A stretch of DNA of 64,000 nucleotides from Ornithodoros turicata (GCF_037126465.1 NW_026999353.1:806001-870000); one strand, 5' to 3'. Shown: positions 33,787 to 46,031, counted from the first letter of the stretch. Notes: generated by a model not told the origin, from the letters alone. Made by a program: numbers and translations.

Positions 33787-36700
33787 CTCCACAGGTGGCG
33801 CTGTCACCGTGGAACATTGACGTCTCGCCGAGACGCACTGTTAGTGCCGACCCAAGATCGTGTCACTTCCCTACGCCGGGCTGATGAGTCCCAAGTAGGA
33901 CGAAACAGCTGTACTCGGCTGGGAGTGCACGATCAAATTGTAAGCATATGCTCAACGTGCAGCCATAGCGCATTAGCTACTTTTCCTTTTTGTATGTGTA
34001 CTTGCTGGCTTGCACTGCGGCCTCCACAGGTGGCGCTGTCACCGTGGAACATTGACGTCTCGCCGAGACGCACTGTTAGTGCCGACCCAAGATCGTGTCA
34101 CTTCCCTACGCCGGGCTGATGAGTCCCAAGTAGGACGAAACAGCTGTACTCGGCTGGGAGTGCACGATCAAATTGTAAGCATATGCTCAACCTGCAGCCA
34201 TAGAGCATTAGCTACTTTTCCTTTTTGTATGTCTACTTGCTGGCTTGCACTGCGGCCTCCACAGGTGGCGCTGTCACCGTGGAACATTGACGTCTCGCCG
34301 AGACGCACTGTTAGTGCCGACCCAAGATCGTGTCACTTCCCTACGCCGGGCTGATGAGTCCCAAGTAGGAGGAAAAAGCTGTACTCGGCTGGGAGTGCAC
34401 GATCAAATTGTAAGCATATGCTCAACGTGCAGCCATAGAGCATTAGCTACTTTTCCTTTTCGTATGTGTGCTTGCTGGCTTGCACTGCGGCCTCCACAGG
34501 TGGCGCTGTCACCGTGGAACATTGACAGCTCGCCGAGACGCACTGTTAGTGCCGACCCAAGATCGTGTCACTTCCCTACGCCGGGCTGATGAGTCCCAAG
34601 TAGGACGAAACAGCTGTACTCGGCTGGGAGTGCACGATCAAATTGTAAGCATATGCTCAACCTGCAGCCATAGAGCATTAGCTACTTTTCCTTTTTGTAT
34701 GTGTACTGGCTGGCTTGCACTGCGGCCTCCACAGGTGGCGCTGTCACCGTGGAACATTGACGTCTCGCCGAGACGCACTGTTAGTGCCGACCGAAGATCG
34801 TGTCACTTCCCTACGCCGGGCTGATGAGTCCCAAGTAGGACGAAACAGCTGTACTCGGCTGGGAGTGCACGATCAAATTGTAAGCATATGCTCAACCTAC
34901 AGCCATAGAGCATTAGCTACTTTTCCTTTTTGTATGTGTACTTACTGGCTTGCACTGCGGCCTCCACAGGTGGCGATGCCACCGTGGAACATTGACGTCT
35001 CGCCGAGACGCACTGTTAGTGCCGACCCAAGATCGTGTCACTTCCCTACGCCGGGCTGATGAGTCCCAAGTAGGACGAAACAGCTGTACTCGGCTGGGAG
35101 TGCACGATCAAATTGTAAGCATATGCTCAACCTACAGCCATAGAGCATTAGCTACTTTTCCTTTTTGTATGTGTACTTACTGGCTTGCACTGCGGCCTCC
35201 ACAGGTGGCGATGCCGGAACATTGACGTCTCGCCGAGACGCACTGTTAGTGCCGACCCAAGATCGTGTCACTTCCCTACGCCGGGCTGATGAGTCCCAAG
35301 TAGGACGAAACAGCTGTACTCGGCTGGGAGTGCACGATCAAATTGTAAGCATATGCTCAACGTGCAGCCATAGAGCATTAGCTACTTTTCCTTTTTGTAT
35401 GTGTACTTGCTGGCTTGCACTGCGGCCTCCACAGGTGGCGCTGTCACCGTGGAACATTGACGTCTCGCCGAGACGCACTGTTAGTGCCGACCCAAGATCG
35501 TGTCACTTCCCTACGCCGGGCTGATGAGTCCCAAGTAGGACGAAACAGCTGTACTCGGCTGGGAGTGCACGATCAAATTGTAAGCATGTGCTCAACGTGC
35601 AGCCATAGAGCATTAGCTACTTTTCCTTTTTGTATGTGTACTTCCTGGCTTGCACTGCGGCCTCCACAGGTGGCGCTGTCACCGTGGAACATTGACGTCT
35701 CGCCGAGACGCACTGTTAGTGCCGACCCAAGATCGTGTCACTTCCCTACGCCGGGCTGATGAGTCCCAAGTAGGGCGAAACAGCTGTACTCGGCTGGGAG
35801 TGCACGATCAAATTGTAAGCATATGCTCAACGTGCAGCCATACAGGATTAGCTACTTTTCCTTTTTGTATGTGTACTTGCTGGCTTGCACTGCGGCCTCC
35901 ACAGGTGGCGCTGTCAGAGTGGAACATTGACGTCTCGCGGAGAAGAACTGTTAGTGCCGACCCAAGATCGTGTCACTTCCCTACGCCGGGCTGATGAGTC
36001 CCAAGTAGGACGAAACAGCTGTACTCGGCTGGGAGTGCACGATCAAATTGTAAGCATATGCTCAACCTGCGGCCATAGAGCATTAGCTACTTTTCCGTTT
36101 TGTATGTGTACTTGCTGGCTTGCACTGCGGCCTCCACAGGTGGCGCTGTCACCGTGGAACATTGACGTCTCGCCGAGACGCACTGTTAGTGCCGACCCAA
36201 GATCGTATCACTTCCCTACGCCGGGCTGATGAGTCCCAACTAGGACGAAACAGCTGTACTCGGCTTGGAGTGCACAATCAAGTTGTAAACATATGCTCAA
36301 CGTGCAGCCATAGAGCATTAGCTACTTTTCCTTTTTGTATGTGTACTTGCTGGCTTGCACTGCGGCCTCCACAGGTGGCGATGTCACCGTGGAACATTGA
36401 CATCTCGCCGAGACGCACTGTTAGTGCCGACCCAAGATTGTGCCACTTCCCTACGCCGGGCTGATGAGTCCCAACTAGGACGAAACAGCTGTACTCGGCT
36501 GGGAGTGCACGATCAAATTGTAAGCGTCTGCTCAACGTGCAGCCATAGAGCATTAGCTACTTTTCCTTTTTGTATGTGTACTTGCTGGCTTGCATTGCGG
36601 CCTCCACTGGTGGCGCTGTCACCGTGGAACATTGACGTCTCGCCGAGACGCACTGTTAGTGCCGACCCAAGATCGTGTCACTTCCCTACGCCGGGCTGAT

Positions 36701-38216
36701 GAGTCCCAAGTAGGGCGAAACAGCTGTACTCGGCTGGGAGTGCACAATCAAATTGTAAACATATGCTCAACGTGCAGCTATAGAGCATTAGCTACTTTTC
36801 CTTTTTGTATGTGTACTTGCTGGCTTGCACTGCGGCCTCCACAGGTGGCGCTGTCACCGTGGAACATTGACGTCTCGCCGAGACGCACTGTTAGTGCCGA
36901 CCCAAGATCGTGTCACTTCCCTACGCCGGGCTGATGAGTCCCAAGTAGGGCGAAACAGCTGTACTCGGCTGGGAGTGCACGATCAAATTGTAAGCATATG
37001 CTCAACGTGCAGCCATAGAGCATTAGCTACTTTTCCTTTTTGTATGTGTACTTGCTGGCTTGCACTGCGGCCTCCACAGGTGGCGCTGTCAGAGTGGAAC
37101 ATTGACGTCTCGCGGAGAAGAACTGTTAGTGCCGACCCAAGTTCGTGTCACTTCCCTACGCCGGGCTGATGAGTCCCAAGTAGGACGAAACAGCTGTACT
37201 CGGCTGGGAATGCACGATCAAATTGTAAGCATATGCTCAACCTGCAGCCATAGAGCATTAGCTACTTTTCCTTTTTGTATGTGTACTTGCTGGCTTGCAT
37301 TGCGGCCTCCACAGGTGGCGCTGTCACCGTGGAACATTGACGTCTCGCCGAGACGCACTGTTAGTGCCGACCCAAGATCGTGTCACTTCCCTACGCCGGG
37401 CTGATGAGTCCCAAGTAGGGCGAAACAGCTGTACTCGGCTGGGAGTGCACGATCAAATTGTAAGCATATGCTCAACGTGCAGCCATAGAGCATTAGCTAC
37501 TTTTCCTTTTTGTATGTGTACTTGCTGGCTTGCACTGCGGCCTCCACAGGTGGCGCTGTCAGAGTGGAACATTGACGTCTCGCCGAGACGCACTGTTAGT
37601 GCCGACCCAAGATCGTGTCACTTCCCTACGCCGGGCTGATGAGTCCCAAGTAGGACGAAACAGCTGTACTCGGCTGGGAATGCACGATCAAATTGTAAGC
37701 ATATGCTCAACCTGCAGCCATAGAGCATTAGCTACTTTTCCTTTTTGTATGTGTACTTGCTGGCTTGCACTGCGGCCTCCACAGGTGGCGATGTCACCGT
37801 GGAACATTGACATCTCGCCGAGACGCACTGTTAGTGCCGACCCAAGATTGTGCCACTTCCCTACGCCGGGCTGATGAGTCCCAACTAGGACGAAACAGCT
37901 GTACTCGGCTGGGAGTGCACGATCAAATTGTAAGCGTCTGCTCAACGTGCAGCCATAGAGCATTAGCTACTTTTCCTTTTTGTATGTGTACTTGCTGGCT
38001 TGCATTGCGGCCTCCACTGGTGGCGCTGTCACCGTGGAACATTGACGTCTCGCCGAGACGCACTGTTAGTGCCGACCCAAGATCGTGTCACTTCCCTACG
38101 GCGGACTGATGAATCCCAACTAGGACGAAACAGCTGTACTCGGCTGGGAGTGCACAATCAAATTGTAAACATATGCTCAACGTGCAGCCATAGAGCATTA
38201 GCTACTTTTCCTTTTT
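33787..38216 (+). repeat. Hammerhead repeat family A: 19 tandem ~235-bp units
   Basis: Core strings CTGATGAG recur at 33881, 34116, 34351, 34586, 34821, 35056, 35286, 35521 and every 235 bp to 38106. One unit is 5 bp short, and the last copy reads CTGATGAA. The 235-bp period is not a multiple of 3 and the ~114-codon frames in each unit overlap in shifting phase, so this is not a protein gene. Each unit carries a type I hammerhead, the box CGTGCAGCCATAGAGC and AGGTGGCGCTGTCACC. The array lies between (TA)n blocks, about 380 bp downstream of the PLE copy F stop codon. Confidence 0.95.
33864..33927 (+). ncRNA. Type I hammerhead ribozyme (first unit of family A)
   Basis: Helix I is distal CAC(T)TCCC/GGGAGTG plus proximal GCCGGG/CTCGGC, with an internal loop UAC/U between. 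The core is CUGAUGA. Helix II is GUCC-CAAGUA-GGAC. GAAA follows. Helix III is the self-complementary ACAGCUGU, and the cleavage triplet is GUA. All invariant core bases are present. The very short palindromic helix III suggests cleavage as a dimer of adjacent units, as in newt satellite and PLE hammerheads. Most of the 19 units keep this structure. The unit at 34351 has damaged helix II and core, and the last unit (38106) has GAGTCC changed to GAATCC. Confidence 0.9.
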
Positions 38217-38256
38217 GTATATATATATATATATATCGAGAGAGAGAGAGAGAGAG
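38217..38256. repeat. (AT)n then (GA)n microsatellite
   Basis: AT dinucleotides run directly into GA dinucleotides at the downstream edge of the family A array. Confidence 0.95.
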
Positions 38257-38685
38257 ATTCTCATGGAACGATGCGACAGCACCAGAGGACACGCGTTTCG
38301 CCATGTTTGCGGGTCGTCAGCTCCGGGTAGCTGCGCATCGTTCGGAATTGGCAATCCAGGGGTCACTCAGTGAGCGATATCCACCTGGGAGGGTGACTGA
38401 GCACTCCTCAATGCCACAATGCAAGCCAGTGAATTATAATCCAGGGAAAAAAGTCATTAAAGAAACAAATAAATGATACTAGACGTGTTTGAAATTCAAA
38501 CTCACAGATTAACATGAATTCTATGGCTGCACGCAGAGAAACAGATACTCATAGAACGATGCGACAGCACCAGAGGACACGTGTTTCGCCGTGCTTGCGG
38601 CTCGTCAGCTCTGGGTAGCTGCGCATCGTTCGGAATTGGCAATGTTTGGCAATGACGTACCCTTTCGGCCTTCTTAGGCCTCATC
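38257..38685 (-). repeat. Hammerhead repeat family B, minus orientation (~1.5 units)
   Basis: Two modules occur about 288 bp apart (38266-38343 and 38554-38631). The unit matches the plus-strand array at 57115-57930 (AACGATGCG, CACTCCTCAATGCCACA, ATCGTTC flanks). Confidence 0.85.
38554..38631 (-). ncRNA. Type I hammerhead ribozyme, family B, intact core
   Basis: Distal helix I GAACGATGCG/CGCATCGTTC, proximal CCAGAG/CTCTGG; core CUGACGA; helix II GCCG-CAAGCA-CGGC; GAAA; palindromic helix III ACACGUGU; cleavage GUC. Every required core base is present. The neighbour at 38266-38343 has a C-C mismatch at the base of helix II and is probably weaker. Confidence 0.85.
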
Positions 38686-38689
38686 AGTA

Positions 38690-38835
38690 ACGTCCTCATC
38701 AGTCGCGTAACACGTGATTCCTCTCGTCAGGAATCACGTGTTACGTGACCTTCTGATGCCATCCGCTCAAACGTTGTCTGTCTGCGTACTGCTGATGCAT
38801 ATGGTATATGCTGAACATATATATGCTGAACAGTG
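38690..38835 (+). repeat. Family D fragment with hairpin
   Basis: CACGTGATTCCTCTCGTCAGGAATCACGTG forms a hairpin. CTGATGCCATCCGCTCAAACGTTGTC follows, a degenerate hammerhead relative as at 25495. Confidence 0.5.
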
Positions 38836-38839
38836 CCAC

Positions 38840-40260
38840 TGTACCAACTCTCGTTATAAGTGGGCAAAAGGTTCTCATGAGCGATCGGAGGAAGGTTCTG
38901 GAGCGCCTTGTACGTAATTTGGTCGTGTGCAGGAGAAGTGCGAGCAGGGGAGTTTCGGATGGCAGCCATCATTTCTGTTAGTGAAAAAGGGACATCAAGA
39001 GCTGGATCTTCCGACGATTCCAAGGCCACAGGGACGTCAAGTGTCAAGGGTAGCACCGCCCCAGTTGTTGCACTAAGGCGGACACAGTACTCCTCCGCAA
39101 CCTCGAATACCGAGCGCGCGGTGGCCACAGACAACGACCTGAGAGGGTTCCGCTGAACGACAGGTGCAGATAGGCCCTTTAGCACACTCCATACTCGTGA
39201 CAACGGCGTCCGCGGAGACAGAGAGGACGTAAATCTTCTCCAGCTATCTCTTGCAAGATTGTGAAGATGCTTTTGAATAGCATTCTGTATACGACGAGCT
39301 TCAGCGACATGGCAGAGAAGACCTGAACGACAAGCTCTTCGTTCGGCACGACGACGAATTGCCCGCAGTCGCTCAAGCTTGTCGTCGACCGCAGTAAACT
39401 TTACAACTACACGGTACTCTCTTGTGGCAGAACGCGTGACGTTAGCGACAGTATGACAGGAACTGGGCCCGCAGTCAACTTCTCCTCGAACGATTGCATC
39501 ATCGAGAGTCGCACGAAAATAAGTCCAATTTGTCTTCTTGGCACTGTGCGCGAGATGGGGACCCATGGCACCACGAAGGTGGACCAGGATGGGAAGATGG
39601 TCGCTCCCAAGGGCGTACGCTTCGACCAGCCATGAAATGCGCTGCGCTATCGACGATGTTGCAACTGTAAGGTCCAAACACGATGACATACGGGTAGACT
39701 GAGTGATCGTTGGAGAGCCGTTGTTTAGACAACAGAGATCAATTCGCTCGAATAGCGCAGCAAGACGAGCACGTCTCGTGTCACAGCGGACACTGCCCAA
39801 CATAGGATGGTGCGCATTGAAGTCGCCGCATAGTACGTACGGAGCGGGGAGGCTATTTAGAAGTGCTTCAAGGTTGTCACCGTTGTAGGAAATTGCAGGT
39901 GGGAGATAGAACGAAACGATAGAGATGTCCAGGCGGTCAAAGCGAACGGTACAACAAACGTGCTCGCGAATTCCAGTCGCCTGTATGTCTCTGCGAGTTG
40001 CAGCAGTATCGGACGAACAGAGCAGCTCGGCTTTTCGCACCAGGCGGTCTCGAAACAAACGTCACATAATTGGAGAGGCGGAAGTCATCTGTGACCCCAG
40101 ATTCAGCGATGCACATCAATGGAAACTTGCACCTCCAAGCAAATTGACGAAACTCCGACACCTTGGATCGGAGGTCCCTTGAGTTCCATTGGAATATAGT
40201 AGTAGACTTGCACCGAAGAGGACACGAGGCTGGCGACCCATTACCCGCCACAGAGATGCA
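38840..40260 (-). pseudogene. LINE ORF2 fragment: AP-type endonuclease domain and RT start
   Basis: The frame 40058-38727 contains VLCGDFNAHHPMLGS (residues ~76-89) and GSDHLPI (~151-157), the catalytic Asp/Asn and Asp/His motifs of the exonuclease-endonuclease-phosphatase fold. A long helical linker follows, then the RT onset SPAHDQITYKALQNLPP (~380-396). The true N-terminus (FQWNSRDLRSKVSEFRQF, MCIAESG) is in another frame at 40180-40070, so a frameshift breaks the domain. The RT is lost at about 38840. In life this enzyme nicks target DNA for a non-LTR retrotransposon of the I/Jockey/R1 group. Confidence 0.85.
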
Positions 40261-40514
40261 AATAAAACAACAGACAAAGAGGGTCAAACCAAGGGTTCGT
40301 ACCCAGGAATTTCAAAATTTTGCAAGGGTTTTCAAGGACCTGCCGGATCTGCACACGGCAAGATTTCAACGCCCTTTGCCCCTATTTAGACGTCAGCTAT
40401 ATGTATGGGATCGATGTAAGCATACCAGGAGAATTACAAAAGAAATTTCTTCGTTAGTTAGAAATTTGTTTATATAGCCGTAATATGTACAATCTGAAAG
40501 AACACTGGGCACAC

Positions 40515-42125
40515 CTACTGTTTTCCCTGCCGAAATTCAGTATGCTTACAGCAAAGTCTCTCAATACACCGTATTTCTTCATCTGTTCGAGCGAGCTCTT
40601 CTTTCTTGTTTTTGGCAGTCTTTCGAAGGCTGTTCGATTTAATGATCAGGGTTACATCGCCGGCTCCTTCTGCCTTCTCCGCATAGCTATCCGCAGCTTC
40701 CATCAACGACTCAACTGCAATTTCGAGCTTTCGCCGTTTTGCTTTCATCTCATCAAGTACTGTCTTGTTGGCTCGCTTCCTGTCATTTTCTGCCTTTTCC
40801 TCCTGCTCTGCTTTGAGGCTGTCTAGATGCTCAGCGTATCGCTGCCTAGTACCTGTGACCGCAGCTCTCAGGCCTCTCGAAATTGGAATATTCAAAATTC
40901 CGCCATGGCACCTAACAGCGTCGCAGATGACACTCTGTGAAACGTAAGAGAGGTCCTTTAGGTTTTCTACAGCGATTTGCCTGTTGACACTGAACCCTCG
41001 CTCAACTGTTGCCTATCCGTGGCTCAGTACAAGTAGCTGCCGAATCACGTTCCACAGGTCAGCAAATGCCAGGTCATGCCCGATGACGTCTTCATACCAG
41101 AGATCCAGGTTTTCACTGGCTCTCTCAAATGTGCGTATCTTGAGCATTTGACGTTGGATGAACTCAGTGTACTGGCCGAGCACAACCTCTCGCTTTTGCT
41201 CACTCATTCGGTTGGTAGCAATGAGACAATCCAGTACAGATTTTAGTCTTGAAACACTCTTGTCCGGCTTGCTGCATATTTGTCGAGGATCAAGAGAGGA
41301 CAAAGCCCTGACAACAACAAACTGCAGGGGACTTTTCTCCACCAGTTTCTGTGTGGCTTTCACAAGAAACTGCTTGCACTGCATCCTGAACTGAAATATA
41401 TCTTTGCTGCTCGCCTTGCTTGCCTTCACACTTTTTTCAGCACCAGGTCCAATGTCGAGTTTTTCTGATGACACGTGGTTATTAGGATCATCTAGATCAA
41501 TGCCCAACAGAGCTGTGACTGAGGCTGAATCTGACAGCGCAGAGCACTTGACGAACCTTGCCAAAAGCTTCCACAGGATCGCTTCGAGGTCTCTGGCTAA
41601 ATAAAACGTCATCGGTCTGTCCGTCTGATACTCAGTCAGGAAGGGCTGGAAACTCATGGCCATGCTAGGAGCGAAGTTCAACTTCGCAGGCAGCAAAGGG
41701 TCGCGTGAAAATTCCATCAGGTTCTGATAACTGTGGCACTTGGGCACAGTAGTTTTCCGCTTCTTTGTGGCTTCAATGTACTCCACGACATCACCCCAGA
41801 TCAAAAGTGATCGTTCTATAACAGGAATGTTCTCGAGCCATCGATGCGGCACGTACCTAAGTGGGAACGTGCTCTTGTTGGTTATGGCTGTGAAATCCTC
41901 GCGTCGTGCAGGGGCATCGTGGAACAGGGAAGCCGGGCTCGACAAAAACGTATCCACATCCCATTTGGAAGCTGCCAGTCCAGCCTTGTAGGCATTGTGA
42001 ACAATGTGTAAGTCACAGGTGCTCAAGTTCAAGCACTGCACTTGGTAGTTTGTCATCATATGGTGCCTGAAGCTCTAAAAAAACTTCCAGTTTACATTAG
42101 GCCCATCCATAGAGATCTGTATTAT
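40515..42125 (-). pseudogene. hAT-type transposase, C-terminal two-thirds
   Basis: The frame from 42059 runs 348 codons, meets one in-frame TAG at 41013-41015 and stays open to 40515. Motifs are CDLHIVHNAYKAG, SPASLFHDAPARREDF, RYVPHRWLENIPVIERSL and, just after the TAG, ATVERGFSVNRQIAVENL, which matches the hAT C-terminal dimerisation helix. A Lys/Glu-rich coiled-coil tail (EEKAENDRKRANK) follows. Just upstream, QISMDGPNVNWKFF (about 42115-42075), the conserved block preceding CGLHxVH, is in a shifted frame. It is therefore damaged at two places at least. The N-terminal BED finger and first catalytic part are missing. A domesticated gene is the alternative, but the stop and shift argue against it. 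Confidence 0.7.
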
Positions 42126-42419
42126 TTTCTGAAGTAGAGTCTACGTCATCGTAGACGTAGACGTCTTACTTACAACGAAGTTCGTTCACCCAGCTTACTG
42201 TTCAACAAAGTAAGGCCTGCAAAAACGAGAATGGAATTAGCAGAATCAACACCAGCCACGAACTGATACGTGTACACGTACCTGACGGGACGCAGGACTG
42301 CAGCCGCCGCTCGAAACATACAGCACAACAGTCATGGTATCCCAGGCAAAAATCTAGGATGGTCCCAGACTGGCACCACAGTTGTTCCAGTTGGGTTCAG
42401 TACGGTCCCAGCCAGTTCC

Positions 42420-42800
42420 AGAGTGGCATACTCAGGTCTCATTGTGGATCCTTGGGTAGCATGAGTGGTTCCAGTGTGCTGCCAGGCTGGGCCCCAGCTT
42501 GCCATCCCACTTGAAGTCAGGTCCCATTGTGGATGCTTGGGTGGCATGAGTGGTTCCACTGTGCCTCCACGCTGGGCCCCGTCCAGCCATCCCACTTGAA
42601 GTCAGGTCCCATTGTGGTATTTAGAGTGGGATGCCTGCTGTACCATGTGTCCATCCTGGGAGCACAACCTACCAACCCACTTGAGGCCAGGTTCCTTTGG
42701 GGGGGGGGGGGGGTCTGGCTCCAGTGTTGCACCGTCCCACTTGATATTGGAAACCACCTTGAAGCCTTCAAGCCAGTACCACTGAGTCACTATAATTTTG
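42420..42800. repeat. Minisatellite (~90-115-bp units, about 3-4 copies)
   Basis: Blocks such as CCCACTTGAAGTCAGGTCCCA, TTGTGGATGCTTGGGTGGCA and GAGTGGTTCCACTGTGCCTC recur at 42430, 42515 and 42600 with increasing divergence. A (G)14 tract lies at 42699-42713. Confidence 0.75.
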
Positions 42801-45800
42801 ACAGTTGCCCTAGAACTACGCGGGGTGAATTGAAGACGCTCTGTGTTCCTTGCAGGTGCATACAGCTGCTCAAATAGTATGCGCAGATATGTTCACTGGG
42901 CGTTTTGGCAAGAGAAATGATAATCTTAATTTACATTTCATAATATATCAATCGTTTATGGTCCTACCGCAATTCTCCCAAGTTACTTTTTTGTTACTTA
43001 CTTTGTTGTGTCTGTCCCTTCGTGTTCCCTAGTCTCGGGGTTTTTACATTATGCATCATCCTCACCAGCTCGCTTGCTTCCTAGCCATTTTTTCATTGTC
43101 ATACCAGAAACATTCGCGCGCAGCGTACCGAAATCAAACTCTGCGTAATTTTCACTTGAGTTTGAAACCGAAACTTTACGGGCTTCGTCGTCGGCAAGAA
43201 GAGCAGCCCATCTGCATCAGTGTGTGTTTTCAAATGTCGTTGCGGTAGCCGGTTGGTGTCGGTAGTTCCCATTTTTTAACTCTTCAAAATAGGCAAGGAA
43301 ACGTAAATATTTTAATCTCTATGGTCAAGCGCTGTATTACGTATATAGTTTGTTTGTCTTGCAACTTCTGCACCAGCTAAATCGCGTGAGACTACGAGCG
43401 ACGCACATAGGATTCAAAGACGCACGCATACGAGCGACGCATTCCATTGAGTAAAGTGCATTTACACTGGTGAGTAGTGATTGATATATATGAACGTTTA
43501 TCTGAATGTGTAGATCTGCTCCCTGTTACTACTGCTATTTAAAGTAGCGTAAGTACAGGCTAGCTGGTGGGTGAACTCTAGGAACTGGAACTCCTGCTCA
43601 GAATGGGGGTAGTTGCAAGATACTTATGAATCGTGCAGAATAAGGGCCAGCGACTGAAGCGAGCGCAAAATCATATCCTCCTTCGTTCTGTAATGGACGA
43701 GCGAACGCTGAGACAGTTGAAAGATTGTGCAACCGTTCCAACGGCATTCCGATGATGCTAATGGCGATGATTCCTTCGTGACGAGGCGAGGGCGAGGCTC
43801 GGAGGCGCAGAATCGAAACGTCGATCAAACCTGTCGCATGAGCATGATCCTCATGTGGCCGTATAAGTTGGAAATATATTGTATACTGAGCTGAAGTATA
43901 AATAATACGTGGAACCGCCTTCTCAAAGCCAAATGTATTTCGAGTTTAAATATCTAGCTAAAAGGTGACAAAGTAACATTCAAGCCACTACATTTAATCA
44001 TAAGCTCAGATTCAAATACCGCTTTGTTTAGCGAGCCGACAACACGAATCTCCCCCCCCCCCCCGGAGTGGTCTTTTTTCTTGTTTTTTTTTTTGGAGCA
44101 CACCCAGAAACTGCTGATATTATACAGCTGGTCTCCCAATGAATAGACCCACAAATGTGGCTCCATACACATATACCCTCCATCACCACACAGGCAGTAT
44201 TGGGATGCCGGGTACCCCCACGAGGTCGACCTCTAGTGCCTTTGCAGCGCCCCATGGGATGACACTGACATGATATTTCTTCTCTAACATAACTCGCTAT
44301 TGAAAACACCCTTTCTGACACGCTTTCGGCTAAAACGGTGCAATAGGGGGTGCAGAAGGGTGTAAATCACTTCAGCACCTTTTCTGATCCCAGTAGCTGG
44401 AGTTAAAAAGGGTGCATTTTTAAAAACTGTTTTAAACACTGCCTGTTACACTCTTCATCATGGTCACTGGAGTAAAAAAAACGTGCATATCACTTAAAAC
44501 ACATTTTTTGTGTAGAAAAGTGTGTTCTTTTTTATTTACTGTGTAGATAGCTTGCACTACATCACTTGCTTGTGTGTCGTACGTCACTTTATTATCAGAA
44601 GATCAGACAGCCAGAGCAAGGAATGGCGTGTGGTTTCGGTTCGGTTTCCGGTCAATACCGTTCTTTGGAGCGCTGTTGCCTTCGGAAATGCTCGTAAATG
44701 CCATGCATATATTATAGTGCCATTGCGAATGTTAGAATTTTTCGAATATCGAAGGGAGCTCTCGTAGCCCCTGCTCCTCTCATAAACTGTACCATTCGAT
44801 TGCCCTTTTTTTGAAAAGGGGATACTGTGAATTTACCCGACAAAGCACGTCGCGGTTATTAAATAACCGAATTACATTCATAAAGATTGCGCAGCGTGCC
44901 GCCATCTGCGTTGGCAACAATAAGAACCGCAACGTATCCACGCGGGAAAGTCCTTTGCGCGTGCTAGTGCACCGATGTGAGGAGACGACTTACAGAAGTG
45001 ACGGGGGACCACTGCAACTCTCGTTCATTTTCTTTCCCTTCCCAGGTGAAAAAGGTGACCCACATGGTGGTTCAGAACAAATATGTTAATCCTCAGAGAG
45101 ACCTTAAAAATCGCAGGACAGCCTCACTCACACTCAAAAATATGAAGTCTCCCATGATTGGCTCGCGCGGTCGCATTACAGATCCCACTAGAAATATATT
45201 ACGCGCGCCTCCATTACACTGGCGGTTACACACTAGTCATGTTTCGAAATGAGCTGTCGCTGACGAAGTACATGGAGAACGAGTGCGTTTTTATATATAG
45301 AACGCATTAAATACTCGCGGAAAGAATACACATGACTAAAGCATGGTTCACACTATGTTCTGACGCGTGCCCATGCGTGCTGCGCTGGTTACCGTGGCAA
45401 CAGACACGTGCGCGACCTCCCGCAGCAAAACGCAAGGAGCTCGCCCGAGCTGAACTTTTTCCGACGCACGCAGCAGCCCGCAAACGGAAAACGAATCGCG
45501 AGGTCGCCACGAGCGTGCGCAGTAGGTTTCTCTCTGCGAGACTGCTTTCAACATGGCGGCCACCAGAGTGGAAGGCGTTGAAAATCCCGCTCGGCTCTCA
45601 TTGGCTTACGAGAAATTAGAAACACTCATGGGGGGGGGGGGGGGTGCAACATTGTTCTGGAACGCAGGCAACTATGATTCAAGAAAGTCACGAACTCGTC
45701 GTAATAAAAAATAATTTTGGAGGCTATAATACAAATCCTTAATGTCCAAAGGCACAACAAAGCAACGTTTCCAATGAACTGAAGTAAGATCTCATAAAAA

Positions 45801-46025
45801 GGCTTCGGAATTTCTCAAACGGAATGCGGTTTCAAAGGGAATCTCTGATAAGCCGTTCAGCAGGAAGCCCGAAACGACTTTTTGCCATGTTTGGTTTTTA
45901 TTTACTCCGGCTTATGATCCTTGAGGAAGAATTTGACTGACAACGTAGACTTCAACGGAAGTTTTAGAGAATTTACTAACCGGCTAGCCTCTTCATCACG
46001 AAAAACGGAGAACAAGTGTTTTCTT
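42801..46025. other. No gene recognised; homopolymer tracts
   Basis: C-tract at about 44051-44063, T-tract at 44086-44095, G-tract at about 45631-45645. An acceptor-like pyrimidine tract ends CCCAG at about 45047, followed by ~60 open codons (VKKVTHMVVQNKYVNPQRDL…); no donor or family is recognised, so I do not call an exon. Confidence 0.35.
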
Positions 46026-46031
46026 AAATTG

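Noticed and set aside
36278..37963. Minus-strand 91-codon frames in the same array
   Set aside because: Antisense shadow of two near-identical units 1410 bp apart.
33739..38476. Series of ~114-codon frames repeating every 235 bp (MHCGLHRWRCHRGTL…)
   Set aside because: They are the open phase of the tandem hammerhead unit; 235 is not a multiple of three, each frame ends in the next unit, and the ribozyme structure explains the conservation.
42167..42220. Tiny extra exon and 47-nt intron upstream of the hAT frame
   Set aside because: A GTAAGT and a CTTCAG are present, but no phase gives an open join into QISMDGPNVNWKF.
45045..45252. Candidate plus-strand exon after a CCCAG acceptor
   Set aside because: No donor, no recognised family and composition like surrounding DNA.
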